DNA from: Mactromeris polynyma
Lineage: Eukaryota > Mollusca > Bivalvia > Venerida > Mactridae
Reading direction: 5' to 3'
NCBI GenBank assembly: GCA_032209605.1
Contig: JASFXZ010000038.1
Location: forward strand, 3,596,001 to 3,660,000
DNA length: 64,000 nucleotides
Shown: positions 46,201 through 55,030 of the stretch, piece by piece
Numbering within the stretch: position 1 is the first letter of the stretch
How the letters are laid out: each line of letters begins with the position of its first letter
Translations under genes and position numbers: made by a program
Notes under the pieces: model-generated
Database searches by the model: none
Seen by the model: the letters and a program-made list of their open reading frames with translations, nothing else
What the model was told of the DNA's origin: nothing

Positions 46201-49200
46201 TTTTACGATTATGAATGTTAATTTTGTCCGAAATAGCTCAAACATTCCTTTAGAAACAATTCTTTTTAGCAACTTAACAAATGTTCAAAATTAAATAAGT
46301 GTAGGAATAATAACCAGATAAGATCATAGTCTTTTTTTTCCTTTTTTTTACTGCAGCATGTTTCTGACAGAGCGTTGCAAGAGAGGAATGGAAATGGAGA
46401 CCATGGGGCCTGATGGATGGTGCGTGGAGACAGTGCAACACAACAAACAGTTTGATAGCTCTTCTTGTGGGATACATGTTATAAAGGTAATGTTTTATTA
46501 GACAAAATTCTATCCTTAAGGTTTTAAGCTGAAATAAACTGTATAGTAGCTGCACTGAATTTGTTTGTAGGCCTCCTTGGGAAAGCTGTAAAACAGTTAC
46601 TGGTAATATATAAGTTGAAGAACTTTGTGCTGTGTCATGCTTGATAAACAAAAACAATTCTATTTTAAATGATAGTTTTAACTCTACATTCTGTGTCAAG
46701 GATTTGTGTTAAAGAAATGCATATTTTCCCATTTTTACAGTTTGCTGAGCAGTATCTCTCTGGCAAAGAGGAAAATGTTTTTCTTACTAGAAAAAAAATA
46801 GAAATGGAGAGAAGGAGGATTCAAATAAAGCTGCTTTCTATTGGAATAGAAGAACAGGTGCAAACTAACATACAGTCTACATTATACACAATATTTATGT
46901 ATTTTAATCATACACTTTTGTTTGCAAAAGAAAGGCTATATAAGATCTCCAACACATCTTTTATTTACAGAATTAACCTTGTTCTTAAATATATGTTGTC
47001 TGTGAATTTCAAATTAATTGAACCAAACACAATGCCATTACAGGTCTGTCTATTGCATAATAATCTTTGATATATTTTATTCTTCATGTATGTGCTTGTC
47101 ATTTATTTGTACATTTGTTTTATGAATTATAATTGCTGATAAAAACACCATGTATTACATAGGAGATGCTTGCTCTTCCTGTGAGACAAACAAGTAAAGG
47201 GGGCACAATAGAAGAAAATCCATCAATGGTAATGTTTAAACTTAGACAACATTACTAGGCTTGACTAACCAAGGGATGAAATAATGGCTTTTGGAAGGTC
47301 AATAGTTCTACCCAGACACCATTGAAGCTGGAAAGATATCTCTTATGACAATAATCGTGTTGGTGTGACAATGTCACGAAAGAAAAAAACATTATATGGT
47401 GATAGAACATGCCCTGCATTTCCTGATAAATTTTGAACATTTCTGGTCGCAATAGTTATCATTTCCCCTCCCAAACTTCACAGGAATATCTGTGTCAATT
47501 GATTCTTTATGTAATATTCTGTTGCATCTGAAAACAATTGCCTTGGCCTCGCATTGTTGGTGTTGAGTATTTAGAAAATGCCCTATTCATATGTGTTATT
47601 AAAGCTGAAATTGGTTTAATTGTAAATGTTAGACAAAACTTTTGTAAACTTTGTTAATTTATTTACCTTTATGATCTTTACATGAAGTTCCATTGGTTAC
47701 AGGAGGTAAAAATTTTGTATGAAGTTGTGAACAATAAAGAGGCAACATTTTAAATTAGGAGAAGGTCAAGCAGTCAAGTAAGCATTATGAGGTCATTAAA
47801 GTCCTCTTGTTACTGTATTGTACAATAATTAACACATCAAAGTTCACTAGTGATTTTTTTTATTATTAGGAAAGTGGACAGCATGAAGAGGCATGCAGGA
47901 AAAGAAAACGGAAAGACGAGGTATGTAGAAGTTCTGGTCAGTCTTTTAACATGTTGCATATTAAAATCACACTGTCTATCTGTATGTGTGTCTTTGATAA
48001 ACTTTGTATGACTGACCCATGTACATGGAGTGTACATACCCATGTACATGGAGTGTACATATCACTAATGTGTGTTGTAGTCACTGTTGTCTGTCTTGAT
48101 AAATTGCTCTGCTAAATTCAGTTCTTGTTATTAATTTTATGTTGTCTGATAACGGATAACTTTAGTGAAATTTATACATTTCAGAGAAAATCCTCGATTT
48201 TTGTTTATACCATGCCAAAGAAGACAACACGGAAAACAAAATCATGTGTCTGTCGTCAAAAGAATGATGGAAGGTACATTTATATTGAGTTTAAAAGTAA
48301 ATTAGTAAACTTACTGAAGTTGATGTTATCACATTTCAACTTATGACAGAAGAAAAATGAGCTAGTAAAAGAGTAGTTGCTTTAAGATTTTTATATCCCC
48401 ACAAAACAAAGTTTTGGGGGGTATATAGGAGTCACTGTTTCGGTCTGTCTGTCGGTCTGTTGGAATTTCAGTTTCAGGACTCTTAATTCAAATATTGTTC
48501 ATCGAATCTTGGTCAGAAGTTGTATCTCGATGATACATAGGCCAAGTTCAAATATGGGTCATGTAGGATTAAAAACTAGGTCATGGGGTCACTTAGTGCA
48601 TTTTACAGTGTTCATCAATTCCCGGATTCTACTTTAAACAGTTCCCATTAGATTCTCATCATAATTATAACCCCACAAAACAAAGTTTGGAGATGGTATA
48701 TAGAAGTGAGCTTGTCGGTCTGTCGTATTCATGGTTTCTGGATGATAACTGTAAGGCTTCACCGATTTTAATTTGGGTCAAGGTCACTGTTACTTAAAAA
48801 AGAAAAATTGTTTTTTTTCTCTATAACTTTCTCATTAAGAATGAGATATTGTGATGCAACTTGCTGTATAGGCTGCTTGACATGTTGCCATATATTCTAA
48901 GCATAACAAGTTCTTGTATCAAGCACCCGTGTGGGGGTATTAATCACCTTTAGTGATAATTCTAGTTGTAAATTATCCCACCAAGATAGTTTGACATGTA
49001 CATAGATATATATTCTTCTTGCAAATTCAGCATATGCTAAGAACAAAGTAAAACTCTTTCAGGAAATACTGGAATTGTGAGAGTTGTGATGAATGGTATC
49101 ATCCAGAATGTATGGGTATAAAGGTTGATCAGGAACCAGCTAATTACATCTGTCCAGGATGTCAAGTATGTTTGTATTCACCTTCTTGTACTGAAGTGCT

Positions 49201-50338
49201 TTATTGAACATTTACTTAGGTATAATTCTGTTTATTTTTTGGATTTTTGTCACTTGTAGCAGCGATATGATTAAATTTTATTTTTAAAAACAAAGTTGAA
49301 AATAATTCATATTTCATGAACAGTGTCAGTAACATTTGCTCAATTTGCTTAATTGTCAAAAAGTGACCAGGTGGGCTTTAGTGATCACTTTATGTCCGCA
49401 GCCTATCCGTCGGCAACCACAATTTTGATTTCATGCTTATGAATCTTTGTCAAAATGATCATCTGCAAAAAATCTAGGCCAAGTTTGATATTGGGTCAAC
49501 ATCTAGATCACTAGGTCAAATCAATGGAAAGCCTTGCTGAAATACTAAAACAACAAATTTTACCTAATCTTGCTCATATTGATCATCTCTAAGATATCTA
49601 GGCTTAATTAGATATTTGGTAATTTGTGGGCAATAACTAGGTCACTAGGTCAAATCAAAAGAAAATTTTGTCTGACAATAGAGGTCACAATTTGACAAAA
49701 TAATAATTAAATATGTTGGTCATTTGCAGTCAAGAACTAGGTCTCCAGTTCAGCTATAACAGTTGAACAGGTGAGCAACCTAGGGCCCAAAGGGCCCTCT
49801 AGTTTCTTGTTGAAACATTTAAACATGTACTGCTTTTTTGATGGTCCATTTAATATGTTTGTAGGTGAAAAATATTGAAGCGGTTGATGACAGTCCCAGC
49901 TTGTTGGAAGTACAAGAAGAAGTAATGGAAAGCATGAGAATAGAGGAGACTGACCAACATGATGAAAGTTGTTTGGGTGACCTGCAAGAAAGTCTCAGAG
50001 GTGTTACCCCAGTAAATTTAAACAACCCAATCGTGCAGTTCTTTTTTGATGTTAAAAAACAAAATGGACATAATATGGAAGTAAAACAAACTGGCTGGGG
50101 TCCTTTCATATTATTAAATGATGAAATGTTTGAGGATTTTTGTTTATTTAGAAAAAGATTTAATGTTGGCGAGTTACTGACCACCAGCCTTGCTTTACAT
50201 TTCTTTTTAAATAAACATGGTAAAAATATTAATGTTATGTATGTTAGTGAGAAAGTGGTACGATTGTACCCAGTTAATGCAGTGCTCCAATACAAAGATT
50301 GGTTACAAGAAATGAAAAATAGTTTTTCATCTTCATAG
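33578..50338 (+). CDS. CARF-like/SWIM/Ulp1-peptidase/PHD protein, 20 exons, intact (DDE core absent)
   Basis: Start ATG 33578 has good context (tcaagATGGCG); stop TAG 50336-50338. Exons: 33578-33752, 37279-37460, 37910-38026, 38374-38520, 39142-39353, 40202-40291, 40885-41648, 41832-41921, 42572-42838, 43464-43576, 43958-44077, 45555-45614, 45941-46029, 46357-46486, 46741-46857, 47163-47228, 47870-47920, 48185-48273, 49063-49165, 49865-50338. All junctions are GT/AG and all phases agree, giving 3,456 nt and about 1,151 residues without a stop. Domains: CARF/ALS2CR8-like (1-307), SWIM (375-389), tandem repeats (593-681), Ulp1-type peptidase (about 700-865), PHD (951-993), unknown C-terminus (995-1151). 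It probably derives from a Mutator-type transposase that lost its DDE domain. Probable nuclear location. No neighbour of known related function. The least certain junction is exon 6/7. Confidence 0.82.
33935..34023 (-). repeat. tRNA-like SINE head in intron 1
   Basis: On the minus strand: GGTTAGCTCAGACGGTAGAG (A-box region) and GGGTTCGAGACC (B box), with an expanded anticodon region containing a C-run on the plus strand. It cannot fold as a tRNA. A second shorter B-box-like match (GGGCTCAAACCCACG) lies at about 34149. Confidence 0.5.
34190..34507 (+). pseudogene. LINE (RTE/Jockey-like) C-terminal fragment, 5' part
   Basis: Frame reads LNWLSLQKRLVNAKAIMVYR, then LVPYVRTLVYQKSFFFGRN and, after a shift, the WN.LP-like GSGIHYIQKLSML region. 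This is the tail found after the RT domain in many animal LINEs. It is interrupted at TTAA (34504) by a 2.2-kb element and resumes at 36724. Located in intron 1. Confidence 0.6.
34508..36719. mobile_element. 2.2-kb non-autonomous DNA element with 15-bp TIRs and TTAA target duplication
   Basis: Left end GGTTCATCCTACCTG (34508-34522) is the exact reverse complement of the right end CAGGTAGGATGAACC (36705-36719). TTAA flanks both ends (34504-34507 and 36720-36723). TTAA duplication is used by piggyBac and Kolobok transposases. There is no transposase frame inside. It interrupts a LINE tail, so the empty site can be read from the flanks. Confidence 0.85.
36724..36828 (+). repeat. LINE 3' end with (GAA)n tail
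   Basis: Sequence after the TTAA element reads ACACCACATATTGTGCGGGT, then GTGATGTACCTTAACGGG followed by five or so AAG units. It is the continuation of the LINE fragment at 34190-34507, ending in a simple-repeat tail. Confidence 0.6.
36945..37015 (+). repeat. degenerate tRNA-like sequence
   Basis: GGTAGCTCGAGTAAG followed by GTGGGTTCAATCCCCCACC gives weak A and B boxes with a perfect T arm. No acceptor or anticodon stem. Probably an old SINE head in intron 1. Confidence 0.35.
37775..37862 (+). repeat. dispersed intronic repeat, copy 1
   Basis: CATACTTGCACACATTGTTG, CTTGGGACAGCATG... closely match 42920-42965 in intron 9 of the same gene. They are followed by GTGACCTTGACC-type sequence in copy 2. 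Confidence 0.7.
40350..40819. mobile_element. hAT-type MITE, 470 bp
   Basis: Terminal inverted repeats CAGGGATTCTAAAAT (40350-40364) and ATTTTAGAATCCCTG (40805-40819) are perfect over 15 bp. The 8-bp target duplication GATATGAC is perfect (40342-40349 and 40820-40827). CAGGG ends plus 8-bp duplication are diagnostic of hAT. It has no ORF and is located in intron 6 of the 20-exon gene. Confidence 0.92.
40885..41648 (+). CDS. exon 7 of the 20-exon gene: MULE C-terminal region with SWIM zinc finger
   Basis: The exon begins SRMYSDMVPKFLQNRPQPF, a pattern that in Mutator-type transposases follows the DDE core. CSCPDWKRNHLPCKH (residues 375-389) is a complete SWIM finger, C-x-C-x9-C-x-H. Downstream, an 18-residue unit (DEFTKSPHLNLDTGVLRN) is duplicated in frame as a 54-bp tandem repeat (about 41182-41289). 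A basic stretch near the end (RRPSRPGRKLLKHG, RQRRRYRK) could be a nuclear localisation signal. The chosen acceptor (ACACCAG at 40884) is the phase-compatible one; a nearer AG at 40865 would break the frame. Its pyrimidine tract is weak. Confidence 0.68.
42572..42838 (+). CDS. exon 9 of the 20-exon gene: 10-11-residue protein repeats
   Basis: Seven or so units of the form ERDATNPLTGV (some shortened to RATDPLTGV) run through the exon, encoded by 30-33-bp tandem DNA units between about 42576 and 42795. Both ends are phase 1. The repeats are charged and probably disordered, a linker between the SWIM region and the peptidase. Unit number is likely to vary between alleles. Confidence 0.8.
42905..42995 (+). 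repeat. dispersed intronic repeat, copy 2
   Basis: Matches 37775-37862 (TTTATCCATACTTGCACACA, TTATTGCTTGGGACAGCATG) and continues into CTGTGACCTTGACCTTCAAA. Confidence 0.7.
43464..46857 (+). CDS. exons 10-15 of the 20-exon gene: Ulp1-type (C48-like) cysteine peptidase
   Basis: Exon 10 has ITDRSMHFLNSTLSDE, exon 11 VIDSCLHLMVTGH, the substrate-side start of Ulp1 folds. Exon 12 gives NEGDHWVLM with catalytic His at about residue 775. Exon 13 gives RLVYMNPLGE, where the expected Asp is Asn (about 792). Exon 14 gives QFDSSSCGIHVIK with catalytic Cys at about 846 and the oxyanion Gln six residues before it. Ulp1-like peptidases process SUMO/ubiquitin-like proteins or, in transposons, have unknown targets. 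His, Gln and Cys are intact, so activity is plausible despite the Asn. Confidence 0.78.
44131..44575. mobile_element. non-autonomous repeat (Helitron-like or MITE) in intron 11
   Basis: Begins near TTTTAGCTCACCTGTCACAT and ends with GACAGGTGAGCGATTCAGGG then CCATCATGGCCCTCTTGTT, so GCTCACCTGTC and GACAGGTGAGC are inverted near the ends. A GGGCCATCATGGCCC hairpin closes the 3' end. Similar 3' ends lie at about 45490-45541 and 49790-49802. Confidence 0.5.
44781..45051 (+). mobile_element. tRNA-derived SINE with 11-bp target duplication, intron 11
   Basis: Flanked by CTAGCTGATGT at 44770-44780 and 45052-45062. The head has A box TGGCCGAGTGG and B box GGGTTCAAATC. The body contains GACTGAAATACCGTTGAAAA and CGGCGTAAAACCC, and the tail AAACAAACAAACTAACAAA. 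The 3' domain is shared with the SINE at 54218-54490. Confidence 0.88.
47870..49165 (+). CDS. exons 17-19 of the 20-exon gene: PHD finger
   Basis: Exon 17 is a basic linker (CRKRKRKDE). Exons 18-19 together encode CVC-x(11)-CESCDEWYHPEC...YICPGC (residues 951-993): a full C4-H-C3 PHD finger with the W-Y-H core. PHD fingers read histone tails, often methylated H3K4. The aromatic W before CESC is present. An exon boundary splits the finger between the second and third zinc ligand pairs. Confidence 0.8.
48396..48965 (+). mobile_element. non-autonomous Helitron-like repeat, intron 18
   Basis: Starts TCCCCACAAAACAAAG right after an A. Ends with the hairpin ATCACCTTTAGTGAT, then AATTCTAG followed by T. 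TC start, 3' hairpin, CTAG end and A/T insertion site fit Helitrons. A second 5'-like start (CCCCACAAAACAAAGTTTGG) lies inside at about 48672, so it is a partial double. Confidence 0.55.
49360..49802 (+). mobile_element. non-autonomous Helitron-like repeat, intron 19
   Basis: 3' end: hairpin AGGGCCCAAAGGGCCCT directly followed by CTAG (49799-49802) and T. Interior has repeated TAGGTCACTAGGTCAAATCA words. The 5' end is uncertain (near GTGACCAGGTGGGCTTTAGT). Confidence 0.5.
49865..50338 (+). CDS. exon 20 of the 20-exon gene: unrecognised C-terminal domain
   Basis: A 157-codon terminal exon after TTTGTAG. It has an acidic start (EVMESMRIEETDQHDESC) and then VKQTGWGPFILLNDEMFEDF and KRFNVGELLTTSLALHFFLN, which look like a folded mixed domain. 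I do not recognise it. It is coding by phase, composition and length. Confidence 0.65.
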   Translation: MKNIEAVDDSPSLLEVQEEVMESMRIEETDQHDESCLGDLQESLRGVTPVNLNNPIVQFFFDVKKQNGHNMEVKQTGWGPFILLNDEMFEDFCLFRKRFNVGELLTTSLALHFFLNKHGKNINVMYVSEKVVRLYPVNAVLQYKDWLQEMKNSFSSS

Positions 50339-51289
50339 ATTCCTATATTCTCCTATTTTTTGGATCCAAATTCTATATTTTGAACAACTTTCTATAGTTT
50401 CCTATATTTTGAAAACTATTCCTCCTTACACAGGCAAGATAATTCTTTCACAGCATCACCATTGTTCAGATAATGTTGGTGCTCACTTCCTCTCAATAAC
50501 AAAGTGAATTTATGGTTGGTAAATTAAATATCCTGGTCCATGCATATTGAAAAATATTAGTTTTGTGTAGGACTTAATGTGCTGCTAGTTCACTGTCTAA
50601 ATTTGTTTCTGTGATTCCCAGGGGTGAATTCAGGGGAGACACATCCGGCACCCACCCCCTGTCAACCATCTATTCTGTTCATCTAGCTATGGGGAAGTAG
50701 AAAATTTATGGTCGCATTGCCTATGAATTTTTTTTGCTTGATATGTATATTTTAGCCTTACCAAGTTCTTCAGAAGGGATATACTGGTAAAAGCCCCGTT
50801 TTGTGAAAATTACCCTAAATTTGGTTGTACATTGCATCAGAAGAGGCTTAAAAACTCCTATATTTTACCTTAAAATTATTGATAAAACTCCTATATTTGC
50901 CTTGAAAATGTTCCTATATTTTGATGAGCACTTGGTTGACAGCCTGGATTTACTCTAAAAAGACATACCAATACTACAAAATTTATGTCTAGTCATTTTC
51001 AACTATATTTATTGTAGCTTTATTGTGACCCTTCTTTTCCGATCATACATTTCAAAGTTGGGTCAATAGGATAGGCCTATCTTATTTTATTTTTTAAATG
51101 GCAGAGTTGAGTGCATCTTTAAGTTGCGATAATGTAACCAAACTGTTATCTTTTATGGAACATGGAGATTCACAATTACTTCACTTATACAAATCAATGA
51201 TCAGAAGTGGTGTTGGTTAACTGATCGCCATGACTGTATTTTTGCCTAAATATTTGAATATTCTATGATGACTGCAAAAATATGTATGT
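50339..51289. other. 3' flank of the 20-exon gene, non-coding
   Basis: Repeated CTCCTATATTTT / TTCCTATATTTTG words at 50340-50410 and 50855-50930. No coding frame and no clear AATAAA close to the stop. Confidence 0.45.
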
Positions 51290-52790
51290 ATATGTGTATA
51301 TATGTGTGTGTATGTATGCATAATCACACACATGTGTACATACACACATATATACATAGATTGATAGATATATATAACATATCTATCTCTCTATCTAACT
51401 AACTATTTATCTATCTCTATCTAACTAACTTTCTATCTCAAACTAACTATCTATCTCTAACTAACTATCTATCTATCTCTAACTAACTATCTATCTCTAA
51501 CTAACTAACTATATATCTCTAACTATCTATCTCTAACTAACTATCTATCTAACTAACTATCTATCTCTAACTAACTATCTATCTCTATCTTACTAACTAT
51601 CTATCTATAACTAACTATCTATCTATCTCTAACTAACTATCTATCTCTATCTAACTCTCTAACTAACTATCTATCTCTATCTAACTATATATCTCTAAGT
51701 AACTATCTATCTCTAACTAACTAACTGTCTATCTCTAACTAACTATCTCTAACTAACTATCTATCTATCTCTAACTTACTATCTATTTCTAACTATCTAT
51801 CTCTAGCTAACTATCTATCTCTAACTTACTATCTATCTCTATCAAACTAACTCTCTATCTCTAACTAACTATCTATCTCTATATCTCTAACTAACTATCT
51901 ATCTCTAACTAACTAACTGTCTATCTCTAACTAACTATCTATCTATCTCTATCTAACTAACTATCTATCTCTAACTAACTAACTGTCTATCTCTAACTAA
52001 CTATCTATCTCTAACTAACTGTCTATCTCTAACTAACTATCTCTCTATCTAACTAACTATATATCTATCTATCTCTAACTAACTATCTATCTCTATCTAA
52101 CTAACTAACTATATATCTCTAACTATCTATCTCTAACTAACTGTCTAACTAACTAACTATCTATCTCTATCTAACTTTCTATCTATAACTAACTATCTAT
52201 CTATCTCTAACTAACTATCTCTAACTAACTATCTCTAACTATCTATCTAACTATCTATCTCTTACTAACTATCTATCTCTACCTAACTAACTCTCTAACT
52301 AACTATCTATCTCTAACTAACTATCTATCTATCTCTAACTTACTATCTATCTCTATCAAACTAACTCTCTAACTATCTATCTCTAACTAACTATCTATCT
52401 CTAACTTACTATCTATCTCTATCAAACTAACTCTCTAACTATCTCTATCTAACTAACTAACTAACTATCTATTTCTAACTAACTAACTCTCTATCTCTAA
52501 CTAACTCTCTAACTAACTATCTATCTCTAACTATCTATCTATCTCTAACTAACTATCTATCTCTAACTAACTAACTCTCTATCTCTAACTAACTATCTAT
52601 CTCTAACTTACTAACTAACTATATATCTCTAACTATATATCTCTAACTAACTATCTATCTCTAACTTACTAACTAACTATATATCTCTAACTATATATCT
52701 CTAACTAACTATCTCTAACTAACTATCTATCTATCTCTAACTAACTATCTATCTATAACTATCTATCTATAACCATATATCTATCTTATG
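51290..52790. repeat. 1.4-kb compound microsatellite (CTAT/CTAA/CTCT)n
   Basis: From a TG/TA-rich lead-in (TATATGTGTGTGTATGTATG) at about 51295, the sequence is almost only CTAACTAACTATCTATCTCT-type tetranucleotide units to about 52785. Longer blocks (for example CTTACTATCTATCTCTATCA) recur, showing segmental amplification. Confidence 0.95.
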
Positions 52791-52976
52791 GCAAGTGACA
52801 TTAGTTAATAAACAATTATGTGAGAATTATGATCCTTTTTAATTTCAAAACTTTCATATTTTATGCTTTTAATAGTCAATTCAGAAACTGACCATTTGTA
52901 TTTACTCATTTTTCCTTAAATAATATTTCTGAAGTGTTGACACATTTAATAAAAGCAACATGTCTGTTTAATTATA

Positions 52977-53944
52977 CCCCCACTACCGTAGGTAATGGGG
53001 GCTATATAGGAGTCACTTTGTCCGTCGGTCGGTCTGTCCTAAAACTTGTCCAGGCTCTAACTTCCCAATGCATTGAAGGATTTTGAAATAACCTGGCACA
53101 ATTGTTAACCTTCATGAGGCGGTGTGTCATGCGCATGAAGTGCGTCAATATCTCAAAGGTCACACTTTCAGTTCAAAGGTCAAATATGGCCATAATTTCG
53201 CTTGTCCGGACCATAACTTTGTCATCTACTGTGGGATTTTCAATAAACCTAGCACAATTATTCATCATCATGAGGTGGTGTGTTATGCGCATGAAATGCG
53301 TCAATATCTCAAAGGTCAAGGTCACACTTTCAGTTCAAAGGTTGAAAATGGTCTTAATTTCCCATGTCCGGACCATTACTTTGTCATCTACTGTGGGATT
53401 TTCAATTAACCTAGCACAATTGTTCACCATCATGAGATGGTGTGTTATGCGCATGAAATGCGTCAATATCTCAAAGGTCAAGGTCACACTTTCAGTTCAA
53501 AGGTTGAAAATTGTCTTAATTTCCCTTGTCTGGACCATAACTTTGTCATCTACTGTGGGATTTTCAATTAACCTGGCACAATTGTTCACCACAATGAGAC
53601 GTTATGTCATGTGCAACAATCACATCCATATCGAAGTCACACTTTTGAGTTCAAATGTCAAAAATTAGTTAACAAAGTTGCCATATCAAGGTCACACTTT
53701 TGAGTTCAAATGTCAAAAATTAGTTAACAAAGTTGCCATATCAAGGTCACACTTTTGAGTTCAAATGTCTAAAATTAGTTAACAGTTTTTCCGTATATTG
53801 ACAATTGTAACAAAGTTTATCGTTACAAAGTTTATTGACAATTGAAACGTAGTTTATATTTTTTTCTTATGGTTGCAGCTTGCCATACTTCTGTGACAAG
53901 GCAGTATTGTGGGGGTATTATTCGTCACTCAGTGACAGTTCTAG
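52977..53944 (+). mobile_element. Helitron-like non-autonomous repeat with internal 150-bp tandem units
   Basis: Start CCCCCACTACCGTAGGTAAT then GGGGCTATATAGGAGTCACT, matching the family at 48396. End GTCACTCAGTGAC hairpin, then AGTTCTAG (53941-53944) and T. Interior has about three units containing CTCAAAGGTCAAGGTCACAC, TTTGTCATCTACTGTGGGAT and then shorter CAAGGTCACACTTTTGAGTT repeats. The 188-codon frame here is only the repeat read through. Confidence 0.62.
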
Positions 53945-54217
53945 TTTAGAATTGGCTTTGACTGTATATATATATGTTATGTTATAACTGAATGTTGTTA
54001 CATTGAATAAAACTTGAGCTATTTATAGTTGGTGTTTGTGATTAAGTTTGTCCGCGGGGAAAAGAACTCAATGTTCTTTGAAGCAATAATTGACCAGCTG
54101 TGGTCATTTTCATGACATTTACCTGATAGACCTAATTATCGTATTTATCCTTAGGAGGATAAGCGGCATCAGGACTATTTGGCTATCAAACCTAGATACA
54201 AATGGTAGGAAGGACAA

Positions 54218-54490
54218 GTTTGCTTTGTTTGTTCGTTCGTGCGTTTGTTTTTTTGTTGGAGTTTTAAGTCGCACTCGACAGCATTTCAGTTATATCGGAG
54301 ACTTCCCAGTCCCATTATCCTGACACCGGGTCAACTACAAATATCCTGGAACTACCCTCATATGATGAGTGTTAAGCAAGGGAGCTATACCAGTACCATT
54401 TTAAACGTCTGGTATGATGCAGCTGGGTATCGAACCCACAACCTCCCGATCCTGAGGGGACCCTCTATCAACAGAGCCACCGAGGACGGT
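54218..54490 (-). mobile_element. tRNA-derived SINE with 15-bp target duplication
   Basis: Flanked by TGGTAGGAAGGACAA (54203-54217 and 54490-54504, sharing the first T). Minus strand head: A box TGGCTCTGTTGA, B box GGGTTCGATACC. The 3' part (plus-strand 54245-54300) contains GGAGTTTTAAGTCGCACTCG and CATTTCAGTTATATCGG, homologous to the 3' domain of the SINE at 44781 although the heads differ. Confidence 0.88.
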
Positions 54491-54958
54491 GGTAGGAAGG
54501 ACAAACTGTAATTACTCGTGAAGTTCATACATCGTGTTGGTCATCAGCATACGTATTTCTGATGCGGTCAGCTCAGCTAACATACCCAACATTATCATTT
54601 TTAGTATAGATATAATCAGTACTATAGTTGGCACTTACCATGGGAAGAGAATGTGCGAATACTGACTGGAATGTTATAATAATGATGTTTTTAGGATTGA
54701 CTGTAGTTGTATTTTTGTCTTAAATACCGGCCGTTCATGTTTATATCATTTGTCGTGTAAATCTGTAAGAGGTAATAGGTCAGTAATGTGCACCAGTTGA
54801 TACGCTTGATTAGAATTAGAACGAATGGACTGTTAGACAGGTAAACCTTTGAATAAAAACATAAATATTTTTTACAACGCATATATGAATTATACCCAAT
54901 ATATGGAATTATACCACATGTATACGAGAGGTTTTCAAAACTAAGTCATACGATAGCT

Positions 54959-55030
54959 TGGAGTATTCGAAATAGATAATCGTAGTGAATTAAGTGGAGT
55001 ATTCGAAATAGACAATCGTAGTGAATTAAG
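54959..55030 (+). repeat. 36-bp tandem duplication
   Basis: GGAGTATTCGAAATAGATAA + TCGTAGTGAATTAAGT occurs twice in a row with one difference (GATAAT versus GACAAT). Confidence 0.9.

Noticed and set aside
53102..53668. 188-codon ORF as a gene
   Set aside because: Protein repeats simply mirror the 150-bp DNA repeat of the Helitron-like element.
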